64,000 nucleotides of DNA from Bacteroidales bacterium (GTDB lineage: Bacteria; Bacteroidota; Bacteroidia; Bacteroidales; F082): the NCBI GenBank assembly GCA_023229245.1, contig JALNZU010000003.1:62001-126000 (forward strand), written 5' to 3'. Each line of letters begins with the position of its first letter. The first letter of the stretch is position 1. The notes beneath the pieces were generated by a model. That model was given only the letters and a program-made list of their open reading frames with translations, was not told the DNA's origin and did no database searches. Below are positions 44,588 through 53,537 of this stretch, piece by piece. The position numbers were made by a program, and so were the translations under genes.

Positions 44588-45382
44588 ATGAAAGCCTATC
44601 AACACATATTAATTGAAGACAAGCAATATGTCAGGACCATCTGGCTCAACCGTCCCGAGAAACACAACGCATTCAACCCACTGTTGATCCATGAGCTTCA
44701 AGAAGCATTCGTGCTTTGTGCCAAAGATCAGGATATCAGGGTAGTATTGCTCAGAGGGTCAGGTAAATCATTTTGTGCCGGTGCTGATCTAGAGTATATG
44801 CACGATATCAGTCGTTTTGGAATTGATGAAAACAAAGCAGATGCGCTTAAGCTAGCCAGTTTGTTCGAATCGGTATATCTTTGTCCAAAACCGGTCATTG
44901 CAGTAGTACATGGCTCAGTATATGGAGGAGCCAATGGCCTTGCTGCAGCTTCTGACATAGTAATGGCTGATGAGGACACCAAGTTTGCCTTCACCGAAGT
45001 GAAATTAGGGATCACACCCGCTACTATCTCGCCTTATGTGATCGCACGCTCTGGCAGAGCTGCTGCCTCAGAACTGATGCTTACAGGACGACGGTTTACT
45101 GCAAAAGAAGCGTATAGATATATGCTGGTAAACGAATTATTCACCTCCGAAACGCTTCAGACACAGTTAGATTATTATATAGGAAATCTGATGTATGCAG
45201 GGCCGCAAGCTGTGACAGCCTGTAAAGCCCTGATCCATGAGGTTGCATCAATGAGCCTTGACAACCCCCAACTGAAAGAATATACCTCCCGGCAAATAGC
45301 ACAACAAAGAGCTACAGCTGAAGCTAAAGAAGGAATACAAGCCTTTTTTGAAAAACGAAATCCAAAATGGACCCAACCATGA
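44588..45382 (+). CDS. liuC: methylglutaconyl-CoA hydratase (enoyl-CoA hydratase family)
   Basis: 264-residue crotonase. It hydrates 3-methylglutaconyl-CoA to HMG-CoA. Oxyanion segments are SGKSFCAGADLEYM and GSVYGGANGLAAASDIVMA. FTEVKLGITPATISPYVIAR keeps the catalytic Glu and is characteristic of the LiuC subgroup; as in LiuC, the first Glu of ordinary enoyl-CoA hydratases is replaced. It sits between the two MCC subunit genes and overlaps the second one, supporting the assignment. HMG-CoA lyase, needed to finish the pathway, is not in the window. Confidence 0.9.
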   Translation: MKAYQHILIEDKQYVRTIWLNRPEKHNAFNPLLIHELQEAFVLCAKDQDIRVVLLRGSGKSFCAGADLEYMHDISRFGIDENKADALKLASLFESVYLCPKPVIAVVHGSVYGGANGLAAASDIVMADEDTKFAFTEVKLGITPATISPYVIARSGRAAASELMLTGRRFTAKEAYRYMLVNELFTSETLQTQLDYYIGNLMYAGPQAVTACKALIHEVASMSLDNPQLKEYTSRQIAQQRATAEAKEGIQAFFEKRNPKWTQP

Positions 45383-47379
45383 TCAAACCTTTATTTCAAA
45401 AAATACTCATAGCCAACAGAGGCGAAATCGCGATACGTATTCAACATACTCTTCATCAACTCAATATATCGAGCGTTGCAATATATGCGTTGCATGACCG
45501 CGATGCCTTGTTCGTTACACAGTCCGATGAAGCCTGGCCTTTGGGAGAAGGCAGCCTAGCCGACACGTATCTGAATATTGAGAAAATCATCCATATTGCC
45601 TTACAATCCGGAGCGCAAGCCATACATCCTGGCTATGGCTTTTTAGCTGAAAATCCTTCGTTTGCACAAGCATGTCAGGATAATGGATTAGTGTTTATAG
45701 GTCCCTCAGCTGCTTCCATGCTACTGATGGGAAATAAAATTGAAGCCAGAAAGGCTGCCCAACAAAACGGGCTAACTGTTACACAAGGGTTAACCGGTAC
45801 AGTAGAAGATATTTTGAGAGAAGCAACTGATTTTCCTTTGCCGCTACTAGTAAAAGCAGCAGCAGGCGGAGGAGGAAAAGGGATGCGAGTTGTAAAAGAC
45901 AGAAAAGAACTGCCCGAAATCATCAAAGCAACAGCCAGAGAGGCAGAGAGCTATTTTGGAGATGCCACCGTATATATTGAGCAATACATAGAACAGCCAC
46001 GTCATATTGAGATTCAAGTATTAGGCGACCAATATGGAAATGCTGTTCATCTCTTTGAGCGGGAATGCAGCATACAACGCCGATATCAGAAAATCATCGA
46101 AGAATCGCCTTCCCCCACACTGACGCCTCAGCTACGTGAAGCTATGGGAGCAGCAGCCGTTGCCCTCAGCAAATCAATAGGATACTACAGTGCGGGCACT
46201 ATAGAGTTTTTAGTAGACCAAGAGATGAAGTTTTATTTCCTTGAGATGAATACCCGCATACAGGTAGAACATCCGGTAACGGAAATGGTAACCGGTATTG
46301 ATCTGGTAAAAGAGCAAATTCGTATTGCCGGCGGCGAGCCTTTATCTTTCAAACAGCAAGACATTGTTCAGAAAGGCCATGCCATCGAATGTCGTATTTA
46401 TGCCGAAGACCCTGAAAACGGATTTTTACCCTCACCGGGAAACATTCTTCTCTATAATGAACCGGTTAGTAATGGGTTACGAATAGACAGCAGTCTCAAT
46501 GCACCTACTGAAATTCTGAGCTATTACGATCCTATGATCAGCAAATTGATCGCATCAGGCGAAAACAGGGATGCTGCTATCCAAAAAGCTGTTGAGGCGT
46601 TGAAACAATATGCCATACACGGTATCAAGACAAATATTCCTTTTCTGACGGCATTATTGGAGCATTCGGATTTTATAGCAAACCGAATCAGTACTTCGTT
46701 TTGCGATCAAAACCTGCAACGCATTGTCAACTCTATACAAATCAATAAAGAGCAACAAAATGCCTCATTGGCCTTGTCTGCTTTTCTACTTTTTGATCTG
46801 GAACTAATACAAGAAAGGAGCACCAAAACAATTTGGGAATACATAAGCTATTGGCGTCAATGTAAGCAGTTGCTGATAGAGCATGAAACCAATCATATTA
46901 TGATACAGATTGATATTCTTCACCCACATCATATACAATATGTTGTTGACGGCAGTAGGTATCAGGCTGAGTCAATTGATTTTCGTAACGGTCGATTGCG
47001 TTTCAGGCTGAACGGGATTCCTTATTACTGTTTTGTATCGGTAGATGCAAGCGGGTGTACGCTGATCCAGATGGATGGGGTTTATTCTTGTTTCAGGCGT
47101 ACAAGCGCATTATACAGCACTGATATAGAAAATGAGCATAGCGGAGCAGGTGAGAGCGGCAATCTGCATGCTCCCATGCCTGGTAAAGTCATTCAGGTAA
47201 ATGTACAAGAGGGACAGCATGTAAATCGAGGTACTGTCCTGCTCATAGTTGAAGCTATGAAAATGGAAAACAATATCATTGCACCTTCAGATGCTTTGGT
47301 TGAGAAGGTATTTGTGGATGTGGGTGATATGGTTGATAGCAAGACACAACTGATCATTTTAAACGAAACAAAATCTTAA
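45379..47379 (+). CDS. liuD: methylcrotonyl-CoA carboxylase, biotin carboxylase/BCCP (alpha) subunit
   Basis: 666 residues. Biotin carboxylase N-terminal domain begins KILIANRGEIAIRI. The Gly-rich ATP loop is AAAGGGGKGMRVV, and EMNTRIQVEHPVTEMVTGID is the catalytic segment. The C-terminal BCCP domain carries EAMKMENN, with biotinyl-lysine at residue 628. The linker (~455-580) is the BT-type region of MCC-like alpha subunits. I use the ATG at 45379, which overlaps the liuC stop as ATGA; an ATG at 45367 is possible. The domain order without a carboxyltransferase part matches MCC or PCC alpha; context favours MCC. Confidence 0.93.
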   Translation: MIKPLFQKILIANRGEIAIRIQHTLHQLNISSVAIYALHDRDALFVTQSDEAWPLGEGSLADTYLNIEKIIHIALQSGAQAIHPGYGFLAENPSFAQACQDNGLVFIGPSAASMLLMGNKIEARKAAQQNGLTVTQGLTGTVEDILREATDFPLPLLVKAAAGGGGKGMRVVKDRKELPEIIKATAREAESYFGDATVYIEQYIEQPRHIEIQVLGDQYGNAVHLFERECSIQRRYQKIIEESPSPTLTPQLREAMGAAAVALSKSIGYYSAGTIEFLVDQEMKFYFLEMNTRIQVEHPVTEMVTGIDLVKEQIRIAGGEPLSFKQQDIVQKGHAIECRIYAEDPENGFLPSPGNILLYNEPVSNGLRIDSSLNAPTEILSYYDPMISKLIASGENRDAAIQKAVEALKQYAIHGIKTNIPFLTALLEHSDFIANRISTSFCDQNLQRIVNSIQINKEQQNASLALSAFLLFDLELIQERSTKTIWEYISYWRQCKQLLIEHETNHIMIQIDILHPHHIQYVVDGSRYQAESIDFRNGRLRFRLNGIPYYCFVSVDASGCTLIQMDGVYSCFRRTSALYSTDIENEHSGAGESGNLHAPMPGKVIQVNVQEGQHVNRGTVLLIVEAMKMENNIIAPSDALVEKVFVDVGDMVDSKTQLIILNETKS

Positions 47380-47391
47380 CACATACAAGCC

Positions 47392-48537
47392 ATGAATTTT
47401 GATCTTTCGGAAGAGCACAACATGATTCGTGAGACCGTTCGCCATTTTGCCGAGCGTGAGGTTAAACCATTAGCACAGGAGTTGGATGAAAAAGCTATTT
47501 TCTCACCCGAGCTCACCAAGCGTATGGGTGAATTAGGTCTTTTTGGTATGTACCTCCCCGAGAAATATGGTGGACAAGGGTTAGATACTCTTGCATACAT
47601 CATAGCTGTCGAGGAGTTGGCACGAGTGGACGGATCACAGGCAGCCACCCTTGCAGCACATAACTCATTGGGCATAGGGCCTATCTATTATTATGGCACA
47701 GAAGCCCAGAAGATGCAACACCTTCCACAGTTATGCACTGGTGAGGCCTTATGGAGTTTTGGGCTTACCGAGCCAGAGGCAGGCAGCGACTCGCGGGGCA
47801 CTAAGACAACCGCTGAACTGATCAATGACAGATGGGTGATCAATGGCTCCAAGATTTTCATCACTAACGGCGCTTCGGATATCAGCTTAGGCTGTACGGT
47901 GCAAGCTGTAACAGGCATAGTAGAAGGGAGGAAGCAATTCAGCACTATACTAGTGGAAAAAGACACACCCGGTTTTGTGCGCCGTGCCATGCATAATAAA
48001 ATGATGTGGCGCGCCTCAGATACAGCTGAACTATTTTTCGACAATGTAAACGTACCGTATGCGAATCTGTTAGGCGAGATAGGGCAAGGCTCCAAGATCA
48101 TGCTCTCAACCCTTGATAGCGGACGACTGTCAATAGGAGCCATGGGACTTGGTGCTGCTCAAGGGGCTTTTGAGCTGGCACTGGCGTATGCCAAAGAGCG
48201 CAAACAATTCGGACAGGCCATAGCCAAATTCCAAAGCATATCATTTCGATTGGCCGATATGGCTCTCAAGATCGAGTTAGCACGTAACCTGCTCTATAAA
48301 GCATGCTGGCTAAAAGACCAGCAAAGACCTTTCACCAAAGAAGCTGCTATGGCCAAACTGTACTGCTCGGAAATGGCTAAAGAGGTAGTAGATGCAGCCG
48401 TTCAAATACATGGAGGGTACGGACTGATGAAAGACTATCCGGTAGAACGCTTTTACAGAGACCAAAGGCTGCTGCAAATAGGCGAAGGTACCTCCGAAAT
48501 ACAACGCATTGTCATAGCCCGACAAATAGGTTGTTAG
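47392..48537 (+). CDS. acyl-CoA dehydrogenase, short/branched-chain type
   Basis: 381-residue ACAD, last gene of the liu operon, 12 bp after liuD. Motifs are LTEPEAGSDS, KIFITNGASDI, KERKQFGQAI, IHGGYGLMKDYPVERFYRD and IGEGTSEIQR. Position in the operon suggests isovaleryl-CoA dehydrogenase. However, isovaleryl-CoA dehydrogenases have their catalytic Glu in the LDLERL helix and Ala/Gly in the C-terminal motif (GAGTSE). Here the C-terminal Glu365 is present and the helix reads LDSGRL, with Gly. By that criterion it is a butyryl/2-methylbutyryl/isobutyryl-type enzyme. Confidence 0.88.
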   Translation: MNFDLSEEHNMIRETVRHFAEREVKPLAQELDEKAIFSPELTKRMGELGLFGMYLPEKYGGQGLDTLAYIIAVEELARVDGSQAATLAAHNSLGIGPIYYYGTEAQKMQHLPQLCTGEALWSFGLTEPEAGSDSRGTKTTAELINDRWVINGSKIFITNGASDISLGCTVQAVTGIVEGRKQFSTILVEKDTPGFVRRAMHNKMMWRASDTAELFFDNVNVPYANLLGEIGQGSKIMLSTLDSGRLSIGAMGLGAAQGAFELALAYAKERKQFGQAIAKFQSISFRLADMALKIELARNLLYKACWLKDQQRPFTKEAAMAKLYCSEMAKEVVDAAVQIHGGYGLMKDYPVERFYRDQRLLQIGEGTSEIQRIVIARQIGC

Positions 48538-48657
48538 GTTGTTTCCACAAGGGGAATACCAGCTTTATTATATGTCGTTTATCGACCAGTATCCATCGTT
48601 TACCGACTTTAACAGCTCACTGGCCGAATAAGGCTGTACATCTGATGCAACCGAATA

Positions 48658-48665
48658 TATCTTTG
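48658..48665 (+). promoter_or_regulatory. -7 promoter box upstream of the LiaF-like/two-component unit
   Basis: TATCTTTG is a full match to TAnnTTTG, 40 bp before the ATG at 48706. There is no clear -33 TTG. Confidence 0.5.
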
Positions 48666-48705
48666 TGCTAATATTCGTTCTATTAATCACGTAATAAAGT
48701 AACAT

Positions 48706-49428
48706 ATGGAAACATCAAAAACCTCTTTCGACCGCCGCTTGTTTGCCGGCTTATTGCTGATCATTGCAGGTGGGCTGCTTTTGCTTGACAGCATGAATAT
48801 CCTGCCTTTAAACCTGCGCTATTATATCATTGACTGGAGGACCTTACTTATTTTTATCGGGATTATTGCTTTATCCAACCGTGAGAATCGTACTACAGGC
48901 TGGATATTAATAGGTATTGGCCTGATATTCTGGCTACCGGCATTTTACTATATTAGGCTGCGTACCATTTTCTGGCCTGTAGTTCTGATAGGTTTAGGTC
49001 TCTTGATCCTCAGCCGGAAAACCAACCACCGTGGCAGGCGTCATTCCTTGTTTTCGTATAGAAGCCGGAAAGATGGAGCCGATACCGATTCATCCAAAGA
49101 ATATATTGATGAGATGTCGATCTTCGGGGGTGGCGATTTAAATAATTCATCCGACAATTTCAAAGGTGGCAGAATTACTGCCATTTTTGGTGGTTCTGAG
49201 ATCAACCTCATGTCTGCTATACCCTCTGCTGAAGGAAGCGTTATTGATGTGTTCCTTCTCTTTGGTGGTTCCACCCTGATAGTACCAAACGACTGGCAGG
49301 TAAAATCGGAAGTATCAGCCATCTTTGGCGGCCTGAGCGATAAACGACTGACCTCAAACATTCAAGACAAACAACTTATTATCAAAGGATTGGTGTTGTT
49401 TGGCGGATTGGAGATAAAAAGTTACTGA
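48706..49428 (+). CDS. LiaF-like membrane protein with C-terminal envelope-stress domain
   Basis: 240 residues. Four hydrophobic segments fill residues ~12-100 (LiaF-type transmembrane domain), then a basic linker. The C-terminal half is a beta-helix-like repeat with MSIFGGGDLNNS, ITAIFGGSEINLM, FLLFGGSTLIVP and SAIFGGLSDKR, a pattern of FGG turns found in LiaF C-terminal (DUF2154-type) domains. In Firmicutes LiaF inhibits the LiaRS two-component system. The next two genes encode a LytS-like kinase and a LytTR regulator, so an analogous sensor-inhibitor function is plausible but unproven. Confidence 0.82.
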   Translation: METSKTSFDRRLFAGLLLIIAGGLLLLDSMNILPLNLRYYIIDWRTLLIFIGIIALSNRENRTTGWILIGIGLIFWLPAFYYIRLRTIFWPVVLIGLGLLILSRKTNHRGRRHSLFSYRSRKDGADTDSSKEYIDEMSIFGGGDLNNSSDNFKGGRITAIFGGSEINLMSAIPSAEGSVIDVFLLFGGSTLIVPNDWQVKSEVSAIFGGLSDKRLTSNIQDKQLIIKGLVLFGGLEIKSY

Positions 49429-49506
49429 TATAAACCTCAAGCAATAATTCAGCACTTAATACTATCTTTATTAAGACGTTTTTTCATACTGATCTAACCC
49501 AATAAA

Positions 49507-50565
49507 ATGCTCCATCCAATCCTGAAAAACCGACAATCTCTGATCACCTATTTGGGTGTCTGGGTAGCTGTTACTCTGCTTCAGATACTTCTGATGAGCT
49601 ACACCCAACACCTTGACTGGCTGATATGTCTAACTGATGCATTGGTTTTCAACGGATTGTTTGTACTCATCGGCTTTAGTTTATGGTATGTGCTGCGTTT
49701 TTATCTGATCAAACAACACCTGCTTTTCGACCGCATCATCAATCATTTACTAAGCATAGTCGTCACGTTAGCCGTTTGGTTGTTAGCGGGTTATTTTCTT
49801 CTTGGCTACATACTTTCTGATCAGCGGGACTATCTTTCATGGCTCACGCTCACACTTCCCTGGCGTGTCCTGATAGGATGTTTTTTCTATCTGATCATCA
49901 TACTGATCTATTATATGATGCTGTATTACGAAGATCTTCAGCAAAAACTAAAGATAGAAGCCGAGCTGAACAGTTTAGTCAGGGAAGCAGAACTCAACGC
50001 GCTGAAGTCGCAGATTAATCCACACTTTTTATTCAACAGCCTTAACTCCATCAGCTCGTTAACGATAACCGAGCCGGAAAAAGCTCAGGATATGGTGATT
50101 AAACTGTCGGATTTTATGCGTTACTCGCTAAGCCACGACCGTAATGAGACTACTAACCTAAGAAATGAGCTGGAGAATGCCGAACGATATCTTGAGATTG
50201 AAAAGGTACGCTTTGGTACACGTCTGTCGTATCAGATTGACGTACCTGATAGCTGTTTGGATATGATTATACCTAATATGATCTTACAGCCATTATTGGA
50301 AAATGCTGTTAAACACGGTGTACATCACAGTACAGAGGAGGTATTAATCAGGCTGAGCTGCAATGTTACTGAAGCAATGATCGAGATTAGTGTGACCAAC
50401 ACTTTCGATCCTGCCGCGGATAGGCGAAGAGGCGAGGGTATAGGACTTAAAAACATCAGCCGCCGGCTTCAACTGCTATACAACAGGAACGATCTGCTTC
50501 AGATAAAGTCTGTTCATACAAAATTTGAAGTAATTTTACGTATTCCCAGACAAGCTATCGCATGA
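49507..50565 (+). CDS. sensor histidine kinase, LytS/YehU type
   Basis: 352 residues. Four transmembrane segments (approximately 15-33, 42-66, 81-103 and 120-140) precede a short coiled coil. The His_kinase domain has NPHFLFNSLNS with phosphoacceptor His173. The ATPase domain has the N-box NMILQPLLENAVKHG and GEGIGLKNISRRL. No periplasmic sensor domain is visible, so sensing is probably within the membrane or through the LiaF-like neighbour. The gene overlaps its response regulator by 4 bp (ATGA). Confidence 0.94.
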   Translation: MLHPILKNRQSLITYLGVWVAVTLLQILLMSYTQHLDWLICLTDALVFNGLFVLIGFSLWYVLRFYLIKQHLLFDRIINHLLSIVVTLAVWLLAGYFLLGYILSDQRDYLSWLTLTLPWRVLIGCFFYLIIILIYYMMLYYEDLQQKLKIEAELNSLVREAELNALKSQINPHFLFNSLNSISSLTITEPEKAQDMVIKLSDFMRYSLSHDRNETTNLRNELENAERYLEIEKVRFGTRLSYQIDVPDSCLDMIIPNMILQPLLENAVKHGVHHSTEEVLIRLSCNVTEAMIEISVTNTFDPAADRRRGEGIGLKNISRRLQLLYNRNDLLQIKSVHTKFEVILRIPRQAIA

Positions 50566-51320
50566 GCTTAAAAAAAATACGGGTGTTGATCATTGATGAT
50601 GAGGAGCCGGCACGTGTTCTGCTCAGATCGTTTCTGCATGCTTTTGATGACATAGAAATCGTTAGTGAATACAGCGATGGGTTTCAAGGGGTGAAAGCTA
50701 TACAGGAACATACTCCTGACCTGATATTGTTAGATATTCAGATGCCACGCCTCAACGGGTTCGAGATGTTGGAGTTAGTTGACAAATGGCCTGAAATTAT
50801 TTTCACTACAGCCTATGATGAATATGCCATCAAAGCTTTTGAGTTAAATGCAGTGGATTATCTGATGAAGCCATTTTCCAGGCAGCGTCTCCGTCAGGCA
50901 TTGGACAAAGCGATACATCGCCTTGCAACTGCCAGCGACACGCAAGGAAAAGTGAAAAAGCTCATAGACCAACTTCATGTAAAAGATACCCCTATCGAAC
51001 GTATAGTAGTCAAAGCCGGTTCCAAGATACATATCATAGCTGTCCAGCAGATCGAACATATAGAAGCTCAGGATGATTATGTAAAGATTCACACTCAACA
51101 AGGGCGGTTTTTAAAGAAAGAAACCATGCAACGTCTTGAAGAGCAGTTACCACAAGACAGCTTCATACGGGTTCACCGATCTCATATAGTCCATATCAAT
51201 CAAATACACCGTATTGAGCAATACGGTAAAGAAAGCTATTTGCTGCTTTTAAAGAACGGGAATCAAGCCCATATAAGTAAAAGCCGTCTGAAAGACCTGA
51301 AGCGTGAGCTTGACTTCTAA
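50562..51320 (+). CDS. LytTR-family response regulator
   Basis: 252 residues. Receiver domain at 1-125 with acidic pocket IIDDEEPAR, phosphoacceptor Asp58 in LILLDIQMPRLNG, Thr in FTTAYDEYAIKAFE and Lys in YLMKPFSRQRL. The LytTR DNA-binding domain occupies ~150-250 (IEHIEAQDDYVKIHTQQGRF, IRVHRSHIVHINQIHRIE). It is coupled by a 4 bp overlap to the histidine kinase. Likely targets are the LiaF-like operon itself and envelope genes; this is inference. It converges on queD. Confidence 0.95.
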   Translation: MSLKKIRVLIIDDEEPARVLLRSFLHAFDDIEIVSEYSDGFQGVKAIQEHTPDLILLDIQMPRLNGFEMLELVDKWPEIIFTTAYDEYAIKAFELNAVDYLMKPFSRQRLRQALDKAIHRLATASDTQGKVKKLIDQLHVKDTPIERIVVKAGSKIHIIAVQQIEHIEAQDDYVKIHTQQGRFLKKETMQRLEEQLPQDSFIRVHRSHIVHINQIHRIEQYGKESYLLLLKNGNQAHISKSRLKDLKRELDF

Positions 51321-51359
51321 ACCGGACTGCTTCTCAATCATACGCATAAACGCCGTCAT

Positions 51360-51809
51360 CTATTCTTGATCAGTAGTTACCCATTCAGCAAAACTGGTGG
51401 CCGTTTCGCGTAACAGTACCGAATACAGTTTGATATGTGCAGGTAATAAAGCTTGAATACGTTGTACAAAATCAATTACCATCATCTCACTTGTTGGCTG
51501 ATAATCAAGTATGATCACTTTTTCAAATGTTTTCTGCAAGCGTTCGATTACATCAGCCGGCATATCCTTGTTGAGTACCAAAGAATGATCAAAGATATCC
51601 ACTATATGCTGCCTGACTATCCGTTTCAGATCGCCGAAATCCATCACCATTCCAAGTTTCACATCCGTGGCATCGGTAATAGGTCTCCCAATAACAGTAA
51701 CCCTTAATTCGTACGAATGACCGTGTACGTTGCGGCAAGGACCGTCATAGCCCATCAGTGCATGAGCCATCTCAAACCTGAATTCTTTAGTGATGCGGAT
51801 ATAAGCCAT
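51360..51809 (-). CDS. queD: 6-carboxy-5,6,7,8-tetrahydropterin synthase
   Basis: Second step of queuosine/preQ0 synthesis, 149 residues. Zinc ligands His16 (in FEMAHAL), His29 and His31 (in CRNVHGHSYE) and catalytic Cys25 are all present. PTSEMMVIDF and a late RETATSFAEW segment complete the family pattern. It is the last gene of a minus-strand cluster and lies 14 bp after the endonuclease gene. No other queuosine gene is in the window. Confidence 0.94.
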   Translation of the reverse strand: MAYIRITKEFRFEMAHALMGYDGPCRNVHGHSYELRVTVIGRPITDATDVKLGMVMDFGDLKRIVRQHIVDIFDHSLVLNKDMPADVIERLQKTFEKVIILDYQPTSEMMVIDFVQRIQALLPAHIKLYSVLLRETATSFAEWVTTDQE

Positions 51810-51823
51810 GATATGATGCTGAT

Positions 51824-52918
51824 TTAGTTTTTGATGAGTTTAGAATATAACGTATGCTGTTGTCCGTTGGTAATACTAAGCAGATAAAAACCGGGCGACA
51901 ACTCCCCTACTGCCAACTCAAATCTGTTGTCAGAAGAATATCGTACTGAGGTGAAGTGTTTCTTGCCTGTCAGATCGGTTATAGTGATCGAATAGGTTTC
52001 GGTTCGGCAATGCACACAATGTACGCTTACTTTATCGGCTGTAACCGGATTAGGACTGATGCGTACAAATCTTTTTAAAGCAGTTTTTTCATTGAGAGAT
52101 GAGGCCGGATCCCATATAAGAGCTGCAAATTCAGGGTGATCAATAAAAGGATTGCGATTTTGCTGTATGCTATAAACTGTTTCGTTACGTTGAAGTTCTT
52201 TAGTGCTGACGGGATCTTGTTCGTGCCATTTCAACATCAGCTCTATAGCCCAAGGCAGCAACTCAGCTCCATCGGTCATGGGACTACCCGTCCAGTTCGC
52301 ATCTTCATTAAAATATCGTACCGACATATACATCATACCTCTAGCTAAATCACCTTTATATTCATCTATGGGTTCAAAAACTATCCCGGTATAATTAGCT
52401 GTTATACTTTGACCTAACATAGAGCCATTGGTAGAAACCCAATTAGCTTGCCCGACTTCACCATAAGGATAATTTGCCCTTTTATTATTGACGTATCCGT
52501 CCACCGGCACTATATGAAACAAATCGGTGTACATAGGATCCTGCTTGTTGAACCAGCTTGCTGGCCAGGTGTGCTCACGGTTGTAGCAGTCACCTTCGGC
52601 TGAATAATTTCCGCATTGATCGGTAAAGAAACTGTACTCATAAGCCGGACTACCCGAAGGGATATCCGAATACATATCCCATACCTTATCATTTGCTTTG
52701 CGATCGGTATGATAAAAGTCTTGCCACAATTGGGCATACGACCTGGGTTGATGATCCCGTATAATTTGGTGTAAAGCTGTTTTTAGTTCTGTACCTGTCA
52801 ATCCCGAAGTCCCTTCATAATATCCGGCAGGTTGAGCCTGAACCTGATACCCTTTCCAGGCCATGACATAGACTGTAAGGCTAAAAAAACCTAAACGTAC
52901 AAAACGATAGAATAACAT
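51824..52918 (-). CDS. secreted endonuclease I with type IX secretion C-terminal domain
   Basis: 364 residues. A signal peptide (to about residue 28, QAQ) is followed by an EndA/NucM (endonuclease I) nuclease domain: CYNREHTWPASWF with catalytic His116, then DLFHIVPVDGYVNNKRANYP, whose Asn residues bind the metal. Residues ~285-364 are a T9SS type A sorting domain: ISPNPVTADKVSV, ITDLTGKKHF, LSPGFYLLSI and a basic end. The nuclease should be secreted or surface-attached, for DNA scavenging or biofilm modification. It proves that the genome is expected to encode a type IX secretion system. It starts 6 bp after mntP. Confidence 0.92.
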   Translation of the reverse strand: MLFYRFVRLGFFSLTVYVMAWKGYQVQAQPAGYYEGTSGLTGTELKTALHQIIRDHQPRSYAQLWQDFYHTDRKANDKVWDMYSDIPSGSPAYEYSFFTDQCGNYSAEGDCYNREHTWPASWFNKQDPMYTDLFHIVPVDGYVNNKRANYPYGEVGQANWVSTNGSMLGQSITANYTGIVFEPIDEYKGDLARGMMYMSVRYFNEDANWTGSPMTDGAELLPWAIELMLKWHEQDPVSTKELQRNETVYSIQQNRNPFIDHPEFAALIWDPASSLNEKTALKRFVRISPNPVTADKVSVHCVHCRTETYSITITDLTGKKHFTSVRYSSDNRFELAVGELSPGFYLLSITNGQQHTLYSKLIKN

Positions 52919-52924
52919 GAGATT

Positions 52925-53485
52925 TTAAAGCCATTGAGAAGTTAACATATACACCAGCGCCACTATAAATATGGCAATAGAAGAGGCCAGATGCAATGCA
53001 CTTGAAAGTAAAATATTAATGCGCGAAAGGTTCATACTAACACCTGCTATACTCCAGCCAAATCCTGCTATGACCAACAACAAAGGCATCAAGGCACCAA
53101 AAGGTTGAAAATACATTGCCGTCATACCAGCTATAAGGGTGTTGATACCCGCAGCTACCGTCATGATCAAAAACTTGATGTAATTATCGAATGAAAACAA
53201 TCGAGCACCTCTTCGTATCTTAACCGATTCCAACAGCATACGAATACTTACCGCTACCAATATCCCAAAGACAACCCATTTAAAGCGGATCACAAACAAA
53301 TACATAAAGGTATCTCCCAACAAGGCACCCAGATGATACATCACACCCTGTAACAATCCAAATGTAGCCGCTAATATCATATTCAGCCAATGTGGGTTAC
53401 GGTGGTCGCGGTTAAGCCCCAACGCCAAAGGAAAGGTATTGTAGGCCAAAGCAGCGATAAACAGAGTATAAAGCAGGTATTTCAA
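52925..53485 (-). CDS. mntP: MntP-like manganese efflux pump, TTG start
   Basis: Polytopic membrane protein with about six hydrophobic segments. The internal repeat with GLNRDHRNPHWLNMILAATF and IRFKWVVFGILVAVSIRML resembles the MntP (DUF204) family, which exports Mn(II). The first ATG in the frame (53566) lies inside the upstream gene and would give a non-hydrophobic 27-residue extension. A TATCTTTG promoter box lies at 53511-53504, downstream of that ATG, so the start must be after it. The TTG at 53485 gives KYLLYTLFIAALAYNTFPLA and 186 residues, the usual MntP length. The family assignment itself is moderately secure. Confidence 0.65.
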   Translation of the reverse strand: MKYLLYTLFIAALAYNTFPLALGLNRDHRNPHWLNMILAATFGLLQGVMYHLGALLGDTFMYLFVIRFKWVVFGILVAVSIRMLLESVKIRRGARLFSFDNYIKFLIMTVAAGINTLIAGMTAMYFQPFGALMPLLLVIAGFGWSIAGVSMNLSRINILLSSALHLASSIAIFIVALVYMLTSQWL

Positions 53486-53503
53486 CGCTTTAAAATTGTA
53501 AAG

Positions 53504-53537
53504 CAAAGATACAAAAGGATCATGATGAATACACCAA
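53504..53537 (-). promoter_or_regulatory. promoter of mntP
   Basis: On the minus strand TTG (53537-53535) and TATCTTTG (53511-53504), separated by about 23 bp, match the Bacteroidota consensus. The -7 box ends 18 bp before the proposed TTG start at 53485. The upstream GAF gene ends at 53520, inside the spacer. Confidence 0.6.
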
